Of a stretch of DNA of 48,564 nucleotides, positions 43,262 to 48,564 are shown in pieces; the first letter of the stretch is position 1, and the number at the start of each line of letters is the position of its first letter. The DNA is from JAFMKE01 sp964655225 (GTDB lineage: Bacteria > Bacteroidota > Bacteroidia > Chitinophagales > UBA8649). The notes beneath the pieces were generated by a model, which was not told where the DNA came from, made no database searches, and saw nothing but the letters and a program-made list of their open reading frames with translations. Location: contig CAZZMB010000014.1 in the NCBI GenBank assembly GCA_964655225.1, positions 1 to 48,564 of the forward strand, written 5' to 3'. Both the position numbers and the translations under genes were made by a program.

Positions 43262-43294
43262 TTGGTAATGTTAAAAAAACATATCCTAAATTTG
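43262..43294 (+). promoter_or_regulatory. Promoter of gene 43316
   Basis: -33 TTG (43262-43264) and -7 TAAATTTG (43287-43294), spacer 22 nt. The following TTTGTTTCAACT block (43291-43302) is repeated upstream of proteorhodopsin (44097-44108). Confidence 0.55.
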
Positions 43295-43315
43295 TTTCAA
43301 CTAAAAACCTAAAAT

Positions 43316-43540
43316 ATGAAAAATATTTTTACAAAAATCGGTGACTTCTTCGGAGGTATTACAATGATCTTGTTATCATTTGTTTCTTTAAGTATTTTAG
43401 CTGAGGTAATTTTTGGCTATGGTGTGTTTGGAACGTCTGTGGTAACAAATGTTATGGATATAGTAGCACAGCTAGGCGAGGGTGGTTTCGTTGGTTTAGT
43501 TGCACTACTTATACTTTGGTCGGTGTTCGATAAAAAGTAA
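43316..43540 (+). CDS. Small two-helix membrane protein, unknown function
   Basis: The 74-aa product has two hydrophobic segments (about 15-33 and 57-69) separated by GYGVFGTSVVTNVMDIVAQLG, with basic ends (MKNIFTK; DKK). It is a stand-alone gene between a promoter and a strong terminator (43561-43588), so it is a genuine, separately expressed unit rather than a chance frame. Its leader shares a 12-nt block with that of proteorhodopsin. No known family. Confidence 0.7.
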   Translation: MKNIFTKIGDFFGGITMILLSFVSLSILAEVIFGYGVFGTSVVTNVMDIVAQLGEGGFVGLVALLILWSVFDKK

Positions 43541-43560
43541 TTTGAGTGAATACTAACTTA

Positions 43561-43588
43561 AAAAGCCGAGCAATTGCTCGGCTTTTTT
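43561..43588 (+). terminator. Intrinsic terminator after gene 43316
   Basis: Stem AAAAGCCGAGCA / TGCTCGGCTTTT with a tiny AT loop and eight T in all. Confidence 0.92.
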
Positions 43589-43681
43589 TTGTGCATTTTT
43601 AAAAAAAATGTTGCCCAATTTCTAGCATGTGGAAAAGGTTAATATTATTTTTATTATTTTCGTGTAACTAAACTAATTGCT

Positions 43682-44047
43682 TTGACTTTAAACAATATTT
43701 TTAAAACACAATCTGTTATCTTTTTTATAAACGGATTATTACAGGTTTTTGCTACCGCCATGTTCTTCGAAATGGCAAATATGGAGATTACCCCCCACCT
43801 TGTTGCTTTGGGTCAATTTTTAGGTGTAACCTTTGTTTTTCTTGCTATTTTTACTTGGAGGCTGCCGGAGATTGCCGGAGATTCTGTAAGACACTTTGGT
43901 TCACTTTGGGCGCTAGGGTGCTTAATGTGGACTGCAATAATTGGCTATCACATAGCTGTGGGTGTTGTCGGTGGTCCGACCGCATTTGTTAATGTTGCAA
44001 TTTTTGCTATTTTTGCTGTTGCTTACTTCTTAAAAAGTCGTAGTTAA
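43682..44047 (+). CDS. Small four-helix membrane protein upstream of proteorhodopsin
   Basis: The 121-aa product has four membrane segments (about 11-29, 40-58, 72-92, 98-115). The second and third helices (LGQFLGVTFVFLAIFTW; FGSLWALGCLMWTAIIGYHIA) follow the same layout as the protein at 41640 (LLGALYLGFAMLNW, then ALALIKI), so the two may be distant paralogs. The start is TTG at 43682, as no ATG precedes the first helix. It ends 83 bp before proteorhodopsin without a terminator, so it could be cotranscribed with it. No function known. Confidence 0.65.
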   Translation: MTLNNIFKTQSVIFFINGLLQVFATAMFFEMANMEITPHLVALGQFLGVTFVFLAIFTWRLPEIAGDSVRHFGSLWALGCLMWTAIIGYHIAVGVVGGPTAFVNVAIFAIFAVAYFLKSRS

Positions 44048-44130
44048 ATCTTAATACACTATTTTATTTAACATTTTTAAACATTATTAATCATTATTTG
44101 TTTCAACTTTAACCAAAAAAATTAAAAACT

Positions 44131-44877
44131 ATGTTACAACTATCTATGACAACTGCTGCTGACTATTTCAGTGGTGATTTCAATTTGGCACAGGCTACAG
44201 CCTTTACCTTTTTCATCGGTTCAATGGCTATGATGGCTGCAACCGCTTTTTTCTGGCTTGAAATGAGAAATGTCGCTGAACAATGGCGAACTTCTTTACT
44301 TGTTTCTGGGCTTATAACTTTTATCGCTGCAGTTCACTATTTCTACATGCGAGATTACTTTATTGCTACGGGTGAATCCCCAACATTTTTTAGATATGTA
44401 GATTGGATTTTAACTGTTCCATTAATGTGTGTAGAGTTTTATTTGATCACCAAAAAAGTTGGTGGTAAAATTTCTACTATGTGGAAACTTATCGCTGCCT
44501 CTGTATTTATGTTGATCACTGGGTATATCGGTGAAGCTGTTTACGGTGGAGAAAGCGCTTCATGGATTTGGGGTGGAATTTCTGGATTAGGTCATTTCTA
44601 CATCATCTATTTGGTGTGGTTTGGTGAAATTGCTGACCTAGCTAAAAATGCAGGTGGTGCGGTTTTGAAAGCAAATAAAGCACTCGCGTGGTTTGTTCTT
44701 GCTGGATGGGCAATTTATCCACTTGGATATATTTTAGGTACTCAAGGTGGATTCTTAGGAATGAACTTCGGTGTAGACGCAGGTTTTATGGATGTTATTT
44801 ACAACGTTGGTGATGCAGTAAATAAAATTGGCTTTGGATTAGTTATTTATGCGCTTGCAGTTTCTGATGATAAATAA
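44131..44877 (+). CDS. Proteorhodopsin, proton-pumping type
   Basis: Seven-helix, retinal-binding light-driven ion pump in the inner membrane. The 248-aa product has the helix-C motif RYVDWILTVPLMCVEFY: Asp91 (acceptor, GPR Asp97), Thr95, Glu102 (donor, Glu108), i.e. the DTE triplet of proton pumps and not the NDQ of sodium pumps. His69 (His75), Asp228 and the retinal Lys232 (DAVNKIGFG) are present. Met99 is at the spectral-tuning position 105, the residue usual in flavobacterial green-absorbing pumps. Its leader is A-rich with TTTG at 44097-44100. A strong terminator separates it from blh. Start ATG 44131; Met6 is an alternative. Confidence 0.97.
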   Translation: MLQLSMTTAADYFSGDFNLAQATAFTFFIGSMAMMAATAFFWLEMRNVAEQWRTSLLVSGLITFIAAVHYFYMRDYFIATGESPTFFRYVDWILTVPLMCVEFYLITKKVGGKISTMWKLIAASVFMLITGYIGEAVYGGESASWIWGGISGLGHFYIIYLVWFGEIADLAKNAGGAVLKANKALAWFVLAGWAIYPLGYILGTQGGFLGMNFGVDAGFMDVIYNVGDAVNKIGFGLVIYALAVSDDK

Positions 44878-44918
44878 AATCTAAAAACGGTTGGTCCGTT
44901 GAAGATTTAAATTAATTT

Positions 44919-44955
44919 AAGGGGAGTGTTCTATGTAGGGCACTCCCCTTTTTTT
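44919..44955 (+). terminator. Strong intrinsic terminator between proteorhodopsin and blh
   Basis: Perfect 10-bp stem AAGGGGAGTG / CACTCCCCTT with a 12-nt loop and a seven-T tail. It ends 11 nt before the blh ATG, leaving no room for a separate promoter after it. Confidence 0.93.
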
Positions 44956-44966
44956 ATCCATTAAAC

Positions 44967-45872
44967 ATGAGATTGTTAATTGCTTTCATATCACTCCTTT
45001 TTATTGTCTACGCCCTGTTTGGTGGACAATTCTCTAATGCGTTCCAATACAGTATGGTTTTCTTATTGGTTGGTGTTGTTGGTATGGCTCATGGCTCAAT
45101 TGACCACATCATCGCTACAGACGTTCTCAAGATTGTCCCAAAAAACCGGAAGCTTCTGTTTATCGCTGTCTATTTACTTATTATTGCCCTATATGTTCTT
45201 TTGTGGTATGTCTCACCGCTCTCAAGTTTTTTACTCTTCATTTTATACTCCGCTTATCATTTTGGTGAAGCCGACACCTCGGTTATCGGTCAAAATTTAA
45301 ATAAGATTCAGCTCTCTGTAATAAGTTTAAGTTATGGTTTGTTGATCATTTCTGCTATGGTTTTTTTCAACCAAAACTATACCACTGAGATTTGCCCTGA
45401 TTGGTTTACACAAATTTTACCGCCTCACATCCTAATTTCCTCAGCAACATGGATCTTTTATGTTTCCTTTGGGTTGCTTTTACTTCAAAACATCGTATAC
45501 TCACTTCTTGGTAAAATACCTTGGAGGAAAAATCTTCTCTTTCTGATCCAACTCACCTTCGTAACCCTTATTTTTATTTTACTCCCTGCTCTTGTCGCTT
45601 TCTCGATTTACTTCGGTTTATGGCACGCTCTGTTGGTCTTAAAAAAAGAATTTTATGAGGTCAACAAAATCCGACTTATTAATACGAGTAAAGATTTTAT
45701 TTTAGCACTAGCCCCGTTTACCCTGCTAACCTTAGGGGTAATGTTACTTATTATCTACTATGGTTCGTCTACCGCCCACTTTTCTACCATTGTAGCCATC
45801 TCTGTTTTAGCCTTTCCACATACCCTACTCATGCACATACTGTACAGTCGTAAATTAGAAGTGAAAGTTTAA
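44967..45872 (+). CDS. blh: Blh, beta-carotene 15,15'-dioxygenase (Brp/Blh family)
   Basis: Integral-membrane iron enzyme that cleaves beta-carotene into two retinals, the chromophore of the neighbouring proteorhodopsin. The 301-aa product has about eight membrane helices and the conserved histidine motifs GMAHGSIDH (His42, His47), AYHFGEAD (His98), GLWHALL (His220) and FPHTLLMH (about 282-289). Adjacent to its partner rhodopsin as in many marine bacteria, but cut off by a terminator. Carotenoid genes (crtE, B, I, Y) are not in this window. Confidence 0.95.
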   Translation: MRLLIAFISLLFIVYALFGGQFSNAFQYSMVFLLVGVVGMAHGSIDHIIATDVLKIVPKNRKLLFIAVYLLIIALYVLLWYVSPLSSFLLFILYSAYHFGEADTSVIGQNLNKIQLSVISLSYGLLIISAMVFFNQNYTTEICPDWFTQILPPHILISSATWIFYVSFGLLLLQNIVYSLLGKIPWRKNLLFLIQLTFVTLIFILLPALVAFSIYFGLWHALLVLKKEFYEVNKIRLINTSKDFILALAPFTLLTLGVMLLIIYYGSSTAHFSTIVAISVLAFPHTLLMHILYSRKLEVKV

Positions 45873-45935
45873 TTTTGCCGCTTAGGTGTTTGATTGTAAT
45901 CGTTGCCCACCTCAAACATATACACAGAAATTAAT

Positions 45936-45943
45936 TATCTTTA
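45936..45943 (+). promoter_or_regulatory. -7-like promoter box of the DUF1569 gene
   Basis: TATCTTTA (7 of 8 to TAnnTTTG), 15 nt before the GTG at 45959. Confidence 0.4.
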
Positions 45944-45958
45944 AAGTAAACATTTATT

Positions 45959-46411
45959 GTGCTGTTTAAAAACATGGTCCTTCGACTGAAGTCTCTCATA
46001 CCACATGCTGATAAGATTGATCCAGCGATTTCTGCACGTGAAGTCGGCTGGCACCTAGAGCATTCTTTAAAAATCATCTGTTCAATTTGTAAAACACTTG
46101 TCAACTCAACGCCCGAAAATTACGCATCTAATTTTAATGTTGTAAAATATTATATTTTATGGAGTAAGCGAATACCTCGGGGTAGAGTGCGCTCGCCAAA
46201 ACACTTCAACAACAAACAAGCAATAAATATTCCTGGCTTACATAAATTATTAAAAGATGCAGTATCAGCCCTCGCTGATTTGGAAAACTTACACCCTAAA
46301 CAACACTTCCGACACCCCCTGTTTGGAGATCTTAACTTGAGTCAAGGCAAAAAATTTATCCTTATTCACACTTACCACCACTTAGATATTGCTGACGAAA
46401 TTCTCGCTTAA
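45959..46411 (+). CDS. DUF1569 / DinB-like protein
   Basis: The 150-aa helical product fits the DUF1569 branch of the DinB-like four-helix metalloproteins: VGWHLEHSLKIICSIC with two His in helix 1, HPLFGDLNLSQGKKF and the ending IHTYHHLDIADEIL with the paired His expected to complete a metal site. DinB-like proteins include thiol S-transferases, but the substrate is unknown here. The start is GTG at 45959; ATG at 45974 is an alternative that would remove five residues. Confidence 0.75.
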   Translation: MLFKNMVLRLKSLIPHADKIDPAISAREVGWHLEHSLKIICSICKTLVNSTPENYASNFNVVKYYILWSKRIPRGRVRSPKHFNNKQAINIPGLHKLLKDAVSALADLENLHPKQHFRHPLFGDLNLSQGKKFILIHTYHHLDIADEILA

Positions 46412-46414
46412 CTT

Positions 46415-46519
46415 ATGTTGCGTTTATTTTTATTTATTATATTTCTACTTTTGTATTTATTTCGTAGCGTCGTTAGTGTAAAGCGAGCATTGATAGGCGC
46501 TCAAATTTCTCATAAGTAA
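46415..46519 (+). CDS. Possible 34-aa single-span membrane peptide
   Basis: ATG at 46415 starts 3 nt after the DUF1569 stop and runs 34 codons: a hydrophobic segment (LRLFLFIIFLLLYLF) followed by a basic tail (VKRALIGAQISHK). The position-inside charge pattern and tight spacing suggest a real small protein translated with the DUF1569 gene, but chance cannot be excluded in AT-rich DNA. Confidence 0.35.
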   Translation: MLRLFLFIIFLLLYLFRSVVSVKRALIGAQISHK

Positions 46520-46541
46520 ACCATTGGATGTTGAAAAAACC

Positions 46542-46549
46542 TATCTTTA
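46542..46549 (+). promoter_or_regulatory. -7-like promoter box of ywbE
   Basis: TATCTTTA, 3 nt before the ATG at 46553. With TTG at 46524-46526 or 46531-46533 as possible -33. Suggests a leaderless message. Confidence 0.45.
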
Positions 46550-46552
46550 ATC

Positions 46553-46747
46553 ATGGACGGACAGCTTAGAAAAAACATTAAAATTGGTGCTTGGGTGGCG
46601 CTTGTTCAAAAACACCACCAAAGAACCGGGGATCTTACTGAGGGAACGGTTAAGCGCATCCTTACTAGGTCACCACAACACCCTCGAGGTATAAAAGTGC
46701 TTTTGGGCACTGGTGAGGTGGGAAGAGTAAAACAGGTTTTGGTGTAA
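46553..46747 (+). CDS. ywbE: YwbE family protein (DUF2196)
   Basis: The 64-aa product matches the YwbE family: RKNIKIGAWVALVQKHHQRTGDLTEGTVKRIL, then HPRGIKVLLGTGEVGRVK (split here for length: residues 6-37 and 43-60). This small beta-barrel-like (KOW/SH3-like) protein is widespread in Firmicutes and Bacteroidota and has no established function. It is complete, basic and without a signal peptide. Confidence 0.88.
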   Translation: MDGQLRKNIKIGAWVALVQKHHQRTGDLTEGTVKRILTRSPQHPRGIKVLLGTGEVGRVKQVLV

Positions 46748-46826
46748 ACACATTGGAAGCTTTTAAGTTATAGCTGTCTAATTGGCAGAAATTTTATGTT
46801 GGCTTGATATTAGCCGTTAGAGTTTT

Positions 46827-48564
46827 ATGTATAAAGACAGAAAAAACGTGTCATTTAAATGGGCGTTCAAAAAATATATTTGGCCGCGAAAAAAAATGTT
46901 GGGGCTTGGTTTGATACTGATTTTAATTCAAAGTGCCTCAGGCTTAGTTGCTCCTTATGCTAGCCGTTTCTTGTTTGACGATATTGTTCCCAATAAAGAC
47001 ATAGAGGGCTTGTGGATTCTATTGGCCGTAGTGTCTTCTTCTATATTAATCCGCTCAATCACATCTTTTAGTATCACTAGGTTGCTTAGTGTTCAGGCAC
47101 AACACATGATTTCTCAGATGAGGGTGGAGGTTCAAGGCAAGATTATGAAGTTGCCTATTAGTTTCTTCGATAATCATAAATCTGGTGGTTTGGTTTCGCG
47201 AGTAATGACCGATGTGGCCGGGGTTCGCAACCTTGTGGGAACCGGTTTTGTTCAATTGGTCGGCGGCACCTTAACCTCTGTCGTATCCATTGCGCTTTTG
47301 GTTCAAATTAGCCCCATTATGACTGTTTCTGTTTTAATTCCTTTATTAATTTTTGCTATAGTTATGTTAAAAGCCTTCGGATACGTGAGGCCCATATTTA
47401 GAGAGCGTAGTAAAATCAATGCAGCTGTCCAGGGCAACCTAACCGAAACCCTTGGTGGGGTGCGTGTTATAAAGGCGTTTAATGCAGAAGCACAAGAAAA
47501 TGTAAGTTTTGAAAAAGGGGTCAATCGTTTATATGAAAATGTTAAAAAGAGTTTGACGGCAACGGCATTTATCGCCAGCTCCTCAATATTTTTAATCGGC
47601 TTAGCTTCCACTGGAATCATGGGGATTGGTGGATATTTTATGATGGATGGAGGTATGACTATGGGAGAGTTTCTCTCCTTTACTTTATTGCTTGGATTTA
47701 TGATTGCTCCAATTGCTCAAATGGGAAACATAGGAAGCCAATTAACCGACGCTTTGGCGGGGCTAGATAGAACCCAAGAATTAATGGAAATGGAAGAAGA
47801 AGATGACCCCGGCATTAGAATTGCCTTTTTAAAGGATATCAAAGGACACGTTGCGTTTCACAGTGTTTCTTTTAGTTATGAAAAGAGTAAGGAGGTGTTA
47901 CACAACATTTCTTTTGAAGCTAAGCCAGGAAGCGTAACCGCACTGGTTGGCTCCTCTGGTTCTGGAAAGTCTACCATTGCTGGCTTGGTGGCTACATTTT
48001 TAAATCCAGTATCTGGCAAGGTTACTGTTGATTCAATTGACCTCGCAACTATTAATTTGACCAGTTTCCGAAAACATCTTGCGGTAGTGCTTCAAGATGA
48101 TTTTCTTTTTGAAGGAACGATTCGAGAGAATATCCTTTTTCCTAGACCCGATGCTAGCGAAAAGGAACTTCAAGAGGCTGTTGAGGGTGCATACGTAAAC
48201 GAGTTTAGTGACCGCTTTGAAAATGGACTAGAAACTGTCATTGGGGAAAGGGGTGTGAAATTGTCGGGAGGTCAACGCCAAAGAATTTCTATCTCTAGAG
48301 CTATTTTGGCCGACCCTCAAATTATTATTCTTGATGAGGCCACTTCCAATTTGGATACGGAAAGCGAAACATATATTCAAAAAAGTTTAAATAAACTAAT
48401 GAAGAGCAGGACCACCTTTGTTATTGCTCACAGATTGAGTACTATTCGGCAAGCAGATCAAATTTTAGTGATTGAAAACGGCCGTATTGTCGAGCGAGGA
48501 ACACACGACAAATTATTGAAAAATAGTGGGCGGTACAACCAACTTCACACCTATCAAAGCCGCA
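46827..48564 (+). CDS. ABC exporter, MsbA-like (fused membrane and ATPase domains), 3' end cut
   Basis: Runs off the right edge after 579 codons without a stop; relatives are about 585-600 aa, so it is almost complete. Residues about 20-310 form the six-helix exporter membrane domain (RKKMLGLGLILILIQSASG, then LPISFFDNHKSGGLVSRV). The ATPase domain has Walker A GSSGSGKST (about 374), signature LSGGQRQRIS (about 479), Walker B IIILDEATSNLD and the H-loop IAHRLST. The homodimeric MsbA/lipid-flippase or multidrug type is likely; the substrate is not deducible. ATG 46827 opens with MYKDRKNVSFKW. Confidence 0.92.
   Translation, partial: MYKDRKNVSFKWAFKKYIWPRKKMLGLGLILILIQSASGLVAPYASRFLFDDIVPNKDIEGLWILLAVVSSSILIRSITSFSITRLLSVQAQHMISQMRVEVQGKIMKLPISFFDNHKSGGLVSRVMTDVAGVRNLVGTGFVQLVGGTLTSVVSIALLVQISPIMTVSVLIPLLIFAIVMLKAFGYVRPIFRERSKINAAVQGNLTETLGGVRVIKAFNAEAQENVSFEKGVNRLYENVKKSLTATAFIASSSIFLIGLASTGIMGIGGYFMMDGGMTMGEFLSFTLLLGFMIAPIAQMGNIGSQLTDALAGLDRTQELMEMEEEDDPGIRIAFLKDIKGHVAFHSVSFSYEKSKEVLHNISFEAKPGSVTALVGSSGSGKSTIAGLVATFLNPVSGKVTVDSIDLATINLTSFRKHLAVVLQDDFLFEGTIRENILFPRPDASEKELQEAVEGAYVNEFSDRFENGLETVIGERGVKLSGGQRQRISISRAILADPQIIILDEATSNLDTESETYIQKSLNKLMKSRTTFVIAHRLSTIRQADQILVIENGRIVERGTHDKLLKNSGRYNQLHTYQSR

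Noticed and set aside
44131..44877. Sodium- or chloride-pumping rhodopsin
   Set aside because: The helix-C triplet is Asp-Thr-Glu, not NDQ or NTQ/TSA.
1..48564. CRISPR array, insertion sequence, prophage or toxin-antitoxin module
   Set aside because: No regularly spaced repeats, transposase, integrase, phage structural gene or antitoxin pair was seen; the only direct repeats are those near tRNA-Asn and at the N gaps.

Overview
The window looks like a piece of a marine Flavobacteriia/Flavobacteriales (Bacteroidota) genome. It is AT-rich and carries two proteins built like type IX secretion (T9SS) cargo (22178-24112 and 36413-38113), a PorD-like T9SS protein, and the bamD-rpoZ-coaBC-porD cluster typical of the group. 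Promoters follow the Bacteroidota form (-33 TTG/TTTG, -7 TAnnTTTG), ribosome binding sites are mostly absent, and a flavobacterial-type proteorhodopsin is present with blh. The family cannot be fixed from sequence alone. Three runs of exactly 100 N show a scaffolded draft or metagenome assembly. Two of them (17539-17638, 36303-36402) are flanked by identical 21-bp and 55-bp sequence and probably hide no missing DNA. The third (12447-12546) interrupts a real gene.

Layout. 1-10 kb is mostly minus strand: lysS, an ABC-F ATPase, then (after three small plus-strand genes) a glycosyltransferase, porD, coaB/coaC (split into two overlapping frames), rpoZ and bamD. 10-15.5 kb holds a methylmalonyl-CoA mutase, a structured intergenic stretch, a gapped outer-membrane barrel gene, an rRNA m5C methyltransferase and lpdA. 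15.8-20.2 kb is a translation block: rplM-rpsI-rpsB-tsf, then pyrH-frr, punctuated by intrinsic terminators. 20-24 kb (minus) has a fatty acid desaturase, radC and a secreted dockerin-like protein. 24-31 kb (plus) has a helical-repeat protein, kmo, recJ, lptB, a lipoprotein and an unrecognised protein in which I see protein-kinase-like motifs. 31-36 kb holds pyk and an IPExxxVDY protein (minus) divergent from acpP-fabF (plus), then an acyl-CoA dehydrogenase and tRNA-Leu. 36-40 kb has a lamin-tail secreted protein, asd and a PfkB kinase.

The accessory part starts at tRNA-Asn (40286). The terminator of this tRNA is partly duplicated about 1.2 kb downstream, and a surface-lipoprotein esterase sits between the two copies. 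Beyond it comes a run of small membrane or lipoprotein genes of unknown function, then proteorhodopsin (H+ pump signature, Met at the spectral-tuning site) and blh, which makes its retinal from beta-carotene. A strong intrinsic terminator lies between the two. The window ends with a DUF1569 protein, a possible 34-aa membrane peptide, ywbE and a nearly complete MsbA-like ABC exporter running off the edge.

Recurring theme: several genes (the ABC-F gene, bamD, the mutase, radC, the IPExxxVDY gene, ywbE) have a -7 promoter box 3-9 nt before the best start codon, which suggests leaderless or near-leaderless mRNAs. The best candidates for something new are the tRNA-Asn-linked repeat-bounded cassette, the small-membrane-protein cluster beside proteorhodopsin, and the kinase-like protein behind lptB.
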